NCBI GenBank assembly: GCA_019426215.1
Contig: CM033395.1
Span: forward strand, 16,482,569 to 16,546,568
Origin: Buddleja alternifolia
Lineage: Eukaryota > Streptophyta > Magnoliopsida > Lamiales > Scrophulariaceae
Direction: 5' to 3'
DNA length: 64,000 bases
Part shown: one piece after another, positions 47,657 to 58,370 of the stretch
Numbering within the stretch: position 1 is the stretch's first letter
How the letters are laid out: every line of letters starts with the position of its first letter
Program-made: the position numbers and the translations under genes
Notes under the pieces: generated by a model
The model's database searches: none
Told to the model about the DNA's origin: nothing
What the model saw: the letters and a program-made list of their open reading frames with translations, nothing else

Positions 47657-49738
47657 CCGTCCGACTCTGCCACCGCTCTCTACTCTCAAAATCCGCCCTC
47701 AAACCCGACCCGAAACAATTTTCGAAACAATGGTAATTATCACGGACGCGGGGGTGGTCGTCATAATTCCCGCGGTGGTCGCTCGGGCTCATACTACACG
47801 GGCTCCCGTCCGAGCCCTAACACTTTCGCCAGGCCCACTTCTGGATTTTCATATCAACTCGTGCAGCACACTCCAACCGGCCCACAGGTCTTCGGCCCAC
47901 TCAACTCCAGCTTCAATCCACCGAACAGCCAGCCACATTCTCGCCAGGCTTCTTCAGCGCATTGGGCCACTTCCTTTCAGCCCATCAACTCGCCTTGGAT
48001 TCAACCATCTCTCGCTGGGCCTACCATCTCGCCTGGCCCATTTTCTGCCTCTTCAGTTCACAGTCCATCACCTGCCTACTAGAGTATACTCGGTCCAGCT
48101 CCTTTTGGGCCTTCTCCTCCACTTGGTCACCCGACCTACTTAGCATCGCCTCAGCAGCCCACTGGACCCCCTCCCATGCAGCCGCAACCTGCTCTCACTG
48201 CCACGGATTTGTCTATGACCCTGCAAAAATCGGATGATCAATGGTACATGGATACCGGCGCGAGTTCTCACATGTCCTCTCAGCCAGGTAACCTTTTTAA
48301 TATTGGACATTGTCCAAATTTATATTCAATTATTGTTGGTAATGGTGCTGCACTTCCCGTAAATTCCATTGGTCATTCTATTATTCCCTCTAATTCTCGT
48401 TCTCTTTCCCTCAATAATATTCTTATTTCTCCATCTTTAATTAAAAATCTTATTTCTGTTCGTCAATTCACTCGTGATAATCATTGTTCCATCGAGTTTG
48501 ACCCCTTTGGTTTCTCTGTCAAGGATCTTAGGTCTGGCACTCTTCTTCTCCGACGTGATAGCGATGGTGATCTCTACCCCCTCTCTTTATCTTCCACTGC
48601 TCTTATTTCATCCGTGGCACCCTCCTCCTGTACATGGCATCGTCGTCTCAGTCACCCCGGAGCTACTATTTTTAATTTTTTGTCTAGTCATAAATTTATT
48701 TCTTGTAATAAAGACTATTCTCGCTCTCTTTGTCATGCTTGTCAGTTAGGCAAACACAAACGCTTACCATTTTTTTCTTCCAACTCTACTAGTCGTAATT
48801 TATTTGATGTTCTTCATTCGGATATTTGGACTTCTCTTGTTCCTAGTTTAGGTGGTTTTCATTTTTATTTACTTTTTTTAGATGATTTTTCTCATTTTTT
48901 GTGGATTTTTCCTGTACGAAATAAATCGGATACTTTTCAAATTTTTGTTAATTTCTTTAATTATGTTCACAATCAATTTAAATTTAAAATTAAATCTTTT
49001 CAGTGTGACCATGGTGGCGAATTCGATAATCGCTCTTTTAAAAAAAAAATTTGCTACCCATGGTGTTCACATTCGGTTTTCTTGCCCACACACTTCCCAA
49101 CAAAATGGCAAAGTCGAACGCACCATCCAAACTGTGAACAATATTGTGCGTTCCCTCCTCTTTCAGGCATCTCTCCCTCCGACTTTTTGGGCTGAAGCTC
49201 TTCACATGGCTGTCCATCTTTTAAATATTCTTCCCACCTCCACTCTTTCTTTTCGCACTCCTTGCGAGCTCCTCTACCATATCTCTCCTACCTATGACCA
49301 TCTTCGTGTCTTCGGTTGTCTCTGTTATCCCAACCTTTCTGCCACCACCCCTCATAAACTCTCTCCTCGCTCTTCTGCTTGTCTTTTTCTAGGTTACCCT
49401 TCCAATCACAAGGGCTATCGTTGTCTCAACCTCGTCACTAACAAAATCATTCTGTCTCGCCATGTCACTTTTGATGAATCTATTTTCCGTTTTTCCTCTC
49501 ATTCTCCTTTTCATGATTCCAACTCCTATCTTTTCCTTGATCCGGATACCGCCGACGACAATCCGCCGTTGCTCCACCACCTTACCGCCGCGCCGCCCCG
49601 TGTCTCCGCAGGTCCTCCACCCGGTTTTCCTCCTCCTCCATCATCTTCATCTCCCGACTCGGCCCTCTCTTCCCCGTCTCCTCTTTCCACTCCCGATTCC
49701 TCCCCCCTACTCCACCTCCAGTCTCTACTCATCCCATG
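47657..49738 (+). pseudogene. copia protease and integrase
   Basis: The protease active site is WYMDTGASSHMSS (about 48241-48280). GAG-pre-integrase reads WHRRLSHPGA, and the zinc pair CHACQLGKHKRLPF is near 48735. The integrase core has LDDFSHFLWIFPV and FQCDHGGEF. A run of A bases at 49041-49050 marks a frameshift; in the new frame QQNGKVERTIQTVNNIVRSL supplies the catalytic Glu region. The tail GCLCYPNLSATTPHKL and SACLFLGYPSNHKGYRCL is normal. All three catalytic acidic residues are readable, but the frame is broken. Confidence 0.88.
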
Positions 49739-49867
49739 ATCACTCGTTCCAAGGCTGGTGTCACTAAACCTTGACACCTTCTCAATCTCTCGGCTTCCTC
49801 TCCCTCTCCTTCTCCCATTCCTCGCTCTTATACTCAAGCTCTCCGTGACCCCCACTGGACTTCCGCT

Positions 49868-51345
49868 ATGACTGACGAGCTTCATGCCCTTCACTCTAAT
49901 CACACGTGGGATCTCGTTCCTTGTCCTCCTAATGCTAACCTCGTCGGCTCCAAATGGATTTTTCGCCACAAATTTCGTTCTGATGGTTCCCTCGAACATT
50001 ATAAGGCTCGTCTCATTGCTCAAGGTTTCACTCAGCAACCTGGTATTGATTATGAGGATACTTTTAGTCTCGTTGTCAAACCAGCCACTATTCATACTGT
50101 TCTTAGCATTGCCCTTTCCCGTTCCTGGCCTCTTCATCAGCTCGACGTCAAGAATGCTTTTCTCCATGGTCACCTCTCTGAAACCGTTTCTATGAAACAA
50201 CCACCTGGTTTTTCTAATCCTTCCTATCCTGATCACGTATGTCTTCTTAAGAAAGCTTTGTATGGCCTCAAACAGGCCCCTCGCGCTTGGCATCATCGCT
50301 TTGCCTCTTATCTCTCCTCCATTGGTTTTACTATCAGTCGTGCCGATGCTTTTCTCTTCATTCTCCATCGTGGCTCCTCTACTGCCTTCCTTCTCTTATA
50401 TGTTGATGACATCGTTCTCACTACTTCCTCTTCGGCTCTGCTTAATCACCTTACCTCTCTTCTCTCCCGGGAGTTTGCCATGACTGATCTTGGTCCTCTT
50501 CATTACTTTCTAGGTATTTCTGTGTCTCCCACTTCTTCTGGTCTCTTTCTTTCTCAAGAAAAATTTGCCCGTGAAATTTTAGACCGTGCGAATATGACAT
50601 CTTGTAATCCCGTCTCTACACCCACTGATTCTCAGGTGAAACTCTTTGCCTCATCCAGTCCCTCATTCTCTAATCCCACTCTTTATCGCAGCCTCGTTGG
50701 TGCCCTTCAGTACCTCACTTTCACTCGTCCTGACATATCTTTTGCTGTGCAACAACTCTGTCTTTTCATGCATTATCCGCGTGATTCTCATATGCTCGCT
50801 CTTAAACGGGTTCTTCGTTATCTTCGTGGCACGATTTCTTATGGTCTATCTCTTTCCTCCTCTTCTCTCTCTCAACTTATTTCTTACTCTGATGCTGACT
50901 GGGCTGGCTGTCTAGACACTCGTCGTTCTACTTCTGGCTACTGTGTATTTCTTGGTGATAATCTCATCTCTTGGTCTTCCAAACGTCAGCACGTCGTTTC
51001 TCGTTCTAGTGCTGAAGCTGAGTATCGTGGTGTGGCTAATGCCGTTGCTGAAACTGCTTGGCTACGTAATCTTCTTCTTGAGCTCCATTGTCCTCTTCAA
51101 AAAGCCTCCATCGTCTATTGTGATAATATTAGTTCTGCCTATATGTCTTCAAATCCTGTGCAGCACCAACGTACTAAACATGTTGAACTTGATTTGCACT
51201 TTGTGCGTGAAAAGGTCGCCTTAGGTGAGGTTCGTGTGTTACACGTTCCGTCATCCCATTAGTATGCCGATATCTTCACCAAAGGCTTGCCCTCTCCACT
51301 TTTTATTGATTTTCGGTCCAGTCTCACGGTTCACGAATCTCCTGT
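49868..51345 (+). pseudogene. copia reverse transcriptase and RNase H
   Basis: A 464-codon open frame runs 49868-51262. RT motifs: GSKWIFRHKFRSDGSLEH, RLIAQGFTQQPGIDYEDTF, LDVKNAFLHGHLSE, ALYGLKQAPRAWHHRF and the catalytic LLYVDDIVLT. RNase H: SYSDADWAGCLDTRRSTSGY, RSSAEAEYRGVANAVAE, YCDNISSAYMSSNPVQHQR and TKHVELDLHFV. A TAG at 51260 interrupts SSH-YADIFTKGLPSPLF, where a Gln codon is expected, so only the last 25 or so residues are lost. It is the best-preserved enzyme frame of any transposon in the window. Confidence 0.9.
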
Positions 51346-51361
51346 TTCAACTGCGGGGGAG

Positions 51362-51493
51362 TGTTAGAATTAATATTAGTTTAGGTTTCCTTTTATGTTT
51401 ACTTATTTATTTCCTTTATTATTCTATCTCTTGTAACCTCTATATAAACCTTTATTTATTCAATTCAATACTAAGGGGAATTATAAAATAACA
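51362..51493 (+). repeat. 3' LTR of the complete copia
   Basis: 132 bp, preceded by the polypurine tract ACTGCGGGGGAG at 51350-51361 and followed by CATGT, the second half of the target duplication. Confidence 0.92.
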
Positions 51494-51498
51494 CATGT

Positions 51499-52078
51499 AT
51501 CTATCTATTCCGGATCGATGAACATATAAACCCTTGAAAATATATAAGACCACAAAACTTCCAAACGCCTCCATAAATATTTCTTTTTCTTTCAACAGAA
51601 TTCACCAAAATTTGAGAAGAAACTGTTCCTCTATTCTATTCTACTCTCTCAGAACTGCAATCATTTTCCACACAGATTTCAGGCAAGTGTATGTATATTT
51701 TTGTATCTATATAGTTTTCCTTATATATATATGTATGTATACACACATGCAAAGAGAAGCCCACATCGTTTACACCCAATTTTGCGTGTGTTTTTGAAGT
51801 ATGGATTACAAGAAGATGGATACAGAAGCACTCAACCGAATGTTGCTTGGTCGAATTCAACAACTAGAACAAGAAGTAATCTTTTATTAATTTATTTTAT
51901 TCCCTTTGTATTCATGTTCTTAATCTTTTAATTATTTCGATTGTTTATTGCATCCTTTTACATTTTGCCTTTTCTTTCAGAATTGAACATGGGTTGATTT
52001 TATTTTTATTTATAGAACCAAGATAAAGTCACCAACCTAAAAAAATAAAATAAAATTAGTGTTAAATAAATGTCCTAA
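51499..52078 (+). other. Possible orphan 5' end of a host gene
   Basis: After a CT/T-rich leader-like stretch, ATG at 51801 opens MDYKKMDTEALNRMLLGRIQ and then QLEQE, followed by a GT donor at 51876. Two acceptors end in AG at 51980 and 52015; the second gives NQDKVTNLKK and a stop at 52048. The Leu/Gln/Glu-rich stretch would start a coiled coil. There is no database-grade evidence, and no later exons were found downstream, so it may be a truncated gene or a chance frame. Confidence 0.25.
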
Positions 52079-52081
52079 TAA

Positions 52082-52473
52082 GAGCATCAACAATGGTGGA
52101 ACCCAAAAAGGGGTTCTTGGAGTGTCACATCAGCACTCCAAGAACCTCCGCTTCCAAGCACCCTTCTTTCCATCAAAAACAACTTTCTGCACTTGCCACA
52201 TCAGCATAGAACCCCTTCCAAGAACCTCTCTTCCCATCAAAAGAACCTCTCTGAAAATACTCAACTTATACTTATTTTTTAATAATCAATTATGTAATTC
52301 AATAAAAACTTTTATTTTTATCATGTCACAGGTTCCTTTGGGGTTCTTGCAGAGGAACCCCAACTTCCTTCATTTTTTGCCATGTCACCAAGCACCCCAC
52401 CCCCATTGAAAGGAGAGGTGCATGCTTCCCCAAACACCCTGCAAGCACCCCCCCCCCCCCAATGGGGGTGCTC
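52082..52473. mobile_element. Tourist-type PIF/Harbinger MITE, TSD TAA
   Basis: The left end is GAGCATCAACAATGG; the right end, reversed, is GAGCACCCCCATTGG or similar. Perfect TAA repeats lie at 52079-52081 and 52474-52476. The interior is non-coding, 392 bp in all, with internal copies of AAGAACC(T/C)C and a 14-C run near the right end. The TWA target and GAGCA terminus fit the family. Confidence 0.75.
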
Positions 52474-52551
52474 TAATGTAGCTTTGGCAAATTCAATTTG
52501 GAATTGTTTGTTTTGTAGTTTTTGAGTAAAATAAAGCGGCTAATGATAACA

Positions 52552-52706
52552 GGATAATTCTATGGTGGACCGAATCCACCACATATTTACAAGTGGTGGG
52601 GTGGTTTTCACATGGTGGTGAGTGATGAAAACCACCCCATCACTTGTAAATTTGTGATGGATAGTGGATTGGGAGCAAAGCTCTCGGTCCACCATAGATT
52701 TTTCCC
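52552..52706. mobile_element. Small foldback MITE
   Basis: The arms are GGATAATTCTATGGTGGACC and, reversed from the right, GGGAAAAATCTATGGTGGACC; homology extends through ACAAGTGRTGGGGTGGTTTT around a short loop. It is about 155 bp. No clean target duplication is seen; the terminus resembles the Mutator-like elements nearby. Confidence 0.6.
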
Positions 52707-52729
52707 TAATAACTCGTGTTATATATATA

Positions 52730-53562
52730 GGGAAAATTATTTTTTAGTCCGTTAAGTTGGCCTCCTTTGCGTTTTAGTTCGTTAACTTGACACCTTACAA
52801 AAGTAGTGCGTTATCTTGACACTTGTTCTAAATTTGGTCCTTTCAGCTGATTTGGAGATAAATTGCATCTTAATTTGAGGATAAATTGAAAATGGAGGGA
52901 AAATTGGGGGGAAATTGCTGATTTTGGGGGAAAATTCATTACAAAATTGAAAAAATTCATTAAAAAATTGAAATTCGAAAAAAAAAAGTTGGATTTTTTT
53001 CGGATTTCAATTTTTTTAATTTTTGTCAAAAAAATTCATTAAATATTGTCGTGTTTCAATTTTTTTCTTTTTTTTTCTACTTTTTTTTAGTAATTTTCTA
53101 ATTTCTCAAAAATTAAATAAAAAAGAATTAGAAAAAATGACGAGAAACTAGAAAATTACTAAAAAAAAAAGCCAAAAAATTCATTAAAATGAAAAGAAGA
53201 AAAAAGAAAAAATTGAAACACGACAATATTTAATGAATTTTTTCTTTAGGTTTTTTCGGATTTTTTTGAAAAAAATTGAAAAAATTGAAATCCGAATTTT
53301 TTTTTTTCGGATTTCAATTTTTTAATGAATTTTTTTCAATTTTTTTAAATTTTTTAATGAATTTTTTTGGCTTTTTCAATTTTTTCATGAACTTTTCAAT
53401 TTTTGTATGAATTTTCCCTCCATTTGCAATTTATCCCCAAATTAGCTGAAATGACCAAAATTAAAACAAGTGCAAAGATAACGGATTAATTTTGTAAGGT
53501 GTCAAGTTAACGGACTAAAACGCAAAGGAGGCCAACTTAACGGACTAAAAAAATAATTTTTC
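52730..53562. mobile_element. 833-bp foldback Mutator-like element
   Basis: The arms start GGGAAAATTATTTTTTAGTC and, reversed, GAAAAATTATTTTTTTAGTC. They then agree for over 150 bp (TCCGTTAAGTTGGCCTCC, AACTTGACACCTTACAAAA) and less perfectly all the way to a centre near 53110. A second inner palindrome, ATTCATTAAATATTGTCGTG, lies at 53032-53240. ATATATATA flanks both ends (52721-52729 and 53563-53571), 9 bp but low complexity. The element is non-coding, made mostly of A- and T-runs. Confidence 0.75.
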
Positions 53563-53571
53563 ATATATATA

Positions 53572-53707
53572 TTTGCCCTTCAGTGAGCATAATTATCATA
53601 GGATAATCATTTCAATATATTAGGAGGAAATACCCACTAATTTTTTATGCACCATTGTATTTGAACTATGAAATACTTGTCGTCGCCACTACAACTTGTT
53701 AGACCTA
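53572..53707. other. Short spacer
   Basis: Nothing recognisable between the foldback element and the LINE tail. Confidence 0.6.
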
Positions 53708-54199
53708 TTTTTTTTTTCGGCTAAAACAAAGACAAAAGCAAAAATTACATATCAGCAACAACAATCTGCTCCAACTCCAAAGGAGTCTCCTGCCAAATCC
53801 TCAATCCTTGAACTTGATGTCCCATTTTAGCAAGTGTGTCCGCACACATATTGCCTCCTCTCTTGATGTGTCTAATAGTTGCATCCCACGTCATTCGTAA
53901 CAAGTTTTTGCAATCCTTAATGATCTCCCCGTAGGGGTGAATTGATGTGTTGGCACTTTGGACAAGCTTCAAAACCACTTCTGAGTCCGTCTCTATCTCA
54001 AGTCTATGGAGTCTTCGATCCCATGCAAGTCGAAGCCCCTCCCTAAGTGCTAATAGTTCTACCTCATTTATTGTGTGTTCCCCAAGATTCTAACTAAATC
54101 CGAAGCACCATTCTCCATTGTGATCACAAACAAGACCCCCGGCCGTCGCATTGTTTGTACCTTTGTCATAACTTTCATCCGTGTTGAGCTTGTACCAAC
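53708..54199 (-). pseudogene. 5'-truncated LINE fragment with RNase H (RVT_3) domain
   Basis: On the minus strand WYKLNTDESYDKGTNNATAG leads into VEVELLALREGLRLAW-type sequence (here NEVELLALREGL), then IETDSEVVLKLVQSA and a C-terminal GNMCADTLAKMG. These hold the four acidic positions of a plant RVT_3/RNase H domain, with an in-frame TAG near 54090. After the stop at 53745 a short 3' UTR ends in an A run (53708-53717, T on the plus strand), as LINE insertions do. The endonuclease and RT are missing, as in typical 5' truncation. Confidence 0.75.
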
Positions 54200-55872
54200 C
54201 ATGTGTGGCTATTCCCAATGAGTTCCCATGTCCATCTCCCTTCCCATACGGTTAGCCTACGGGAATGCTTTCGTCCAATCGATGGCCGTGAATTTAATTT
54301 TTTGAATCATCTCTCTCAAAGGCGCTCTACTTTGCTCGAACACAAATTCATTTCTCAAGATCTATTACATATAAACACTGAAGTCAATTTTGATACATAT
54401 GGATCCCTCGTTTTGTCTGTTTATATATGTAGACTATTAGTAAATTCAAACATTTATATAAGTTTTTGTTGTGCATTCATTTGCATCAAATGTAATTAAT
54501 TTTTAGGATAATTGCATATCATGAAATACGAAACTTGCACACATTTCCCCTGTGTTAAAGAAATAGCTTTATATACCACTATGTTATTTTTTATTTGCAC
54601 AAACCGTCCAAACCTACTTCCAACGAACTGCACGTGAATGCCACCTTCCACTAATTACTAAAGTATAGGGGTTTTTAAAATCACATGTGTATATAACGCT
54701 ATATTTTTTACATTGGCGAGATGTGTAGAGGTTTCGTGTTTCACATGGGTACGAAAAATAATTTTCCCTAATTTTTAATGCTTTCTTTTATTTTTTTGGA
54801 ACACTTAGGATCACAAAATTAAGCCTGAATCAAAGTATATGTTGGAAATCAGATGTAAATAATGTACGTGTGACGTATTTTCGGTAACAAATTTGAACAA
54901 CACGTGTGCACTTCGAATTTCTCTAATCCGAGTTCGGACGAACAAGAAATTAAATGTTGAAGTTGTTGTTTGAAATATGTGGGTTTACCATGAATTTCTT
55001 CTGATCTAACGGTGTAAAACGATGAGGAGTTAAAGATACTATTCATTACGATCGTACAAGCTATATTTTTAACACACATGTGATTGGTCGTATTTATGAC
55101 TGTTAAAGCCGTTACGACCGATACATGTGAGTCATTAAATTGAATCTAATGACACTTATGGCCCCTCCTGTTTCTAACACCTATATCAACCCCTTCGGAT
55201 GATCATTCTTACTAAGAGCGAATTTACAATTCCTCTTCATATTTGGTTCGTTCTCTCGAGTTTTGTTATGCGGGAATAACAAAGTCGAGAGTTGAATCGT
55301 TATTGTTATTGAGAGTTCGAAACAGGGTTTCGTTCGTGGGTCTCGGGATTTGAAGTGGTTCTATTCCGAGAAGAATCGTTGTATCTTAGGACACAATTGC
55401 ACCAACCCGTACCACCAATAGCAGGGCTATAGCAGGGTAATATTGTGTTAAGGACATAGTTCATTCTCGCCTCAATTCCAAATTGCATATCCATTTTTTC
55501 ACAGTCAAATTTTACCAACAAACTTAACATAATATCTTTCGTGTAGGTAGAATGAATCGATTTTGATAATTTGGAATCATAATATCATGTTTTGATGTGA
55601 GTAAAATGGAATGCAAAATCTGAAAAATTTATTTGGAATAAATTTTTAATTAAATCGATATTTCGAAAAATCGATTTTAATTGCCAGAGAAATCTAAAAG
55701 TTTAGTTTGGAACAAAAATCTGGAAAATATGAAATTGGTGATTTCGAATCACTATAATTGGGGCTAAAACCTAAATCTGAAATTTTGCTTGGGCAAGAGA
55801 AATCTGGAAATTAAATTTCTGGAATATGAGAGTTTTGATTCGGCGACGTTTCGTAACCGGAGTTACTATAAT
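54200..55872. other. Gene-free DNA; possible LTR start at 54840
   Basis: No coding frame. A sequence starting TGTTGGAAATCAGATG at 54840 has the form of a copia LTR start, with CACCTATATCAACCCC some 350 bp later as a possible TATA region. No end, PBS or partner is visible because a gypsy element interrupts the sequence at 55877. The same pre-insertion DNA resumes at 62783. Confidence 0.35.
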
Positions 55873-55877
55873 AAGTC

Positions 55878-56230
55878 TGATGCGTAGCCCTATTCGAGAT
55901 GGGCAGTCTCCCAAGGAAGAAGAAAAATTTAGAGAGAAGATTTCGTTCATTAATATCCATAAAAAAAGAAATTGAATTACATCAAAGCTAGTCTAATATT
56001 CTTACTGCTGTCAAACTGAAAGGAAATAACCACTACCCTATTTACATGGATTAAGCTTAGTGCCCATATCCTTAGGAACTGAATATTGAAAAACAACTGA
56101 AAGCAAAAGACCAAGTCAATACTGCCTTTAGAGCACGTAATCACTAAGTCTGTTTGGCATGTGCTTCAAGCATGTACTCTGACGTGGCGCCGAGGTGGCA
56201 GTGGCCTCTGGAAGACCTGGAGTTGTATCA
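55878..56230 (-). repeat. 3' LTR of the gypsy element
   Basis: 353 bp. A purine-rich tract (GAAGGGCCGAGGA on the minus strand) lies just before it. The pol frame runs on through its start and stops at 56128, about 100 bp inside the LTR. Confidence 0.9.
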
Positions 56231-58370
56231 ATCCTCGGCCCTTCGGAATGAACCTTGTCCTCAAGGTTGGGAGAGTAGCCCGGAGCTAGGCAGAGGAGAG
56301 AGACGTGAAAAACCGGGTGGACTCTCGCAGTCTCAGGCAGTGCCAGTTTGTATGCTACGGGCCCGAGTTTTTCAAGAATCTTGTAAGGGCCATAAAAGCT
56401 TTTGACTAGCTTCTGAGAGGAACGGCGTGAACGGAATGTTGTCGACAGGATTGAAGTTTGACATAAACCCAATCGCCGGTGTGGTAAGAGCGATCAATGC
56501 GCGTAGTGTCTGGGCGTTGTTTCATGCGGTTCTGGGCAGATTGGAGATTGGTTTTGAGCTGTTGGAGGAGCAAATCACGGTAAAGGAGGAGTTCTTCAAG
56601 GTCGGGGTCTTTGGTACTGCCGGTGAGATAATGAGGAATGGAGTCCATAAAGTGCTTGAAAAGGAGTCATTTGAATGGCGGAATGCCAGTTGGTGTTATA
56701 CCACCACTCCGCCCATGGTAAAAATTTCGCCCAACTCTTGGGTTCATCAGAGACAAATTTCGAGACATCGATTGAGGGCCTCGGATTGGCCATCCATTTG
56801 AGGATGATAGGCGCTACTCATGGCGAGTGTTGTGCCCTGCAATTTGAACAATTCGCACCAAAAAGAACTTATGAAGACTTTGTCGCGATCGGAAACTATG
56901 GATTTGGGAAAACCGTATAATTTGCCGACATTAGCGAAGAAGGTGGCTGCGAGTTTAGGGGCTGTCATGTCGGCTGAAATGGGAATGAAGTGGGCGGATT
57001 TGGATAAGCGGTCGACAATGACCCAGATAACGGACAAGCCATGGGAAGGGGGGAGGCCGGTAATGAAATCCATTGCTATATCATCCCAAACGGCTTTCGG
57101 AATGGGGAGAGGGTGGAGTAATTCGGCGGGGGGTGTGGTGGAATACTTAATCTGTTAGCAGGTGGGACAAGAATTTATGAATTGGGTAATGGATTTTCGG
57201 AAGTTGGGCCAGTAAAAATTTGCACAAATTCTGGAAAGAGTAGCTGTAATACCTGAATGGCCTCCAATTGGGCTCGAGTGATATTGTTGCATGATTTTAA
57301 GATGAAGGCCCAACTCGAGGGGAATAAATATTCGGCCCTTGTAATAAAGTAACCCTTAGCCCATATGGTAATTGTGGCCCGCTGGTCCACTGGTCAATTT
57401 ATACGATAGTGTTTGACCCTTTTCTTTGTTTGCCCAGAAGGTTCTGAAATCGTCTAAATATGTGAGGTGTGGAGTGGAGATGTTTGAGAGTGCACGAAAT
57501 TCACGGTGGGACAGGGCATCGGCGGCTCCATTTTTCCATCCGGGTCGGTAGATGATTTCGTAATCAAACCCGAGAAGCTTAGTGACCCATTATTGTTGCT
57601 CCGGCGTCTGTATGGTTTGGAGATCCAGGGACCGAAGGCTTTTGTGATCAGTAGTGATGGTGAATCGACGACCGAGTAAGTAGGGTCGCCACTTGGTGAC
57701 GGCGTCGATAATTGCCATCATTTCCTTGTGGTAGGCGGAAGCCCCTTGGAATCTGGGCGCAAGTTTCTTGCTGAAAAAAGCAATTGGGTGGCTGTTTTGG
57801 GTAAGAGCCGTTCCGGAGGCGTCCGTTTCGAGATTGAATGGTTTGTTGAAATCAGGTAAGGCGAGGACAGGAGTGGAGGTCATGGCGGTTTTAAGTTGGA
57901 GGAAGGCTGAGTCGGCGGCGGGAGACCAATTGAAGGAGTCTTTTTTGAGCAAATCTGTAAGGGGGCTGGCGATGGTGGCATAGCCGTGTATGAACTTTCG
58001 ATAATAACCGGTGAGCCCAAGAAAGCCGCGTAAAGCTGTAATTGTAGTAGGAGGTGGCCATTGGAGTACGGCTTCAATTTTGGAGGGGTCGGTGGAGACG
58101 CCATTGTTGGAGATTATGTGACCCAAATAATCAATTGAAGTTTGCCCGAAAGCGCACTTGGAGATTTTGGCAAAGTATTGGTGAGTTTGGAGGAGAGACA
58201 GTACGGTGCTGAGGTGGTTGAGATGTTGGTGCATATCCGAGCTATAAATGAGTACGTCGTCAAAGAATACGAGTACGAAACGGTGGAGGTGGGGTCGGAA
58301 AAGGTCGTTCATGGCGGATTGAAAGGTGGAAGGGGGCCGAAGGGCATTACGAGGAATTCGTAGTGCCCGT
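56128..58370 (-). pseudogene. gypsy pol: RT C-terminal part, RNase H and integrase
   Basis: The 240-codon open piece 57590-58312 has FVLVFFDDVLIYSSDMHQHL (the RT DD motif), then CAFGQTSIDYLGHIISNNGV and LRGFLGLTGYYRKFI, and RNase H with NLETDASGT, ITTDHKSL and a stop just after TPEQQ. Integrase follows in pieces. An HHCC-type segment lies near 57150-57300 with HSGITATLSRICANFYWP. The core has MDFITGLPPS and DRLSKSAHFIP, then SIVSDRDKVFISSFW and HPQMDGQSEALNRCLE, giving all three acidic residues. The tail ends with GPVAYKLALPETARVHPVFH. Stops lie at about 57588, 57364 and 57157, and there is a frame change near 56747. There is no recognisable chromodomain. Confidence 0.9.

Larger units (their letters stand above)
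46562..51493 (+). mobile_element. Structurally complete Ty1/copia element, TSD CATGT
   Basis: It has 132-bp LTRs at both ends, a PBS TGGTATCAGCC at 46694, gag, protease, integrase, reverse transcriptase, RNase H and a polypurine tract ACTGCGGGGGAG before the 3' LTR. The 5-bp duplication CATGT flanks it (46557-46561 and 51494-51498). The short LTR and the domain sequences suggest the Ale-type lineage. The LTRs differ at about four positions by eye, so it is the youngest-looking retroelement here, although its frames already carry several stops and frameshifts. Confidence 0.92.

Noticed and set aside
49526..50368. 280-codon minus-strand open frame
   Set aside because: It lies antisense to the copia RT frame, has no family motif, and reflects codon bias of the plus strand.
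52552..52706. 9-bp target duplication of the small foldback
   Set aside because: ATGATAACA and TAATAACTC agree too poorly.
56154..56801. Plus-strand frames across the gypsy pol region
   Set aside because: They are antisense to integrase and RT, which carry all the recognisable motifs.
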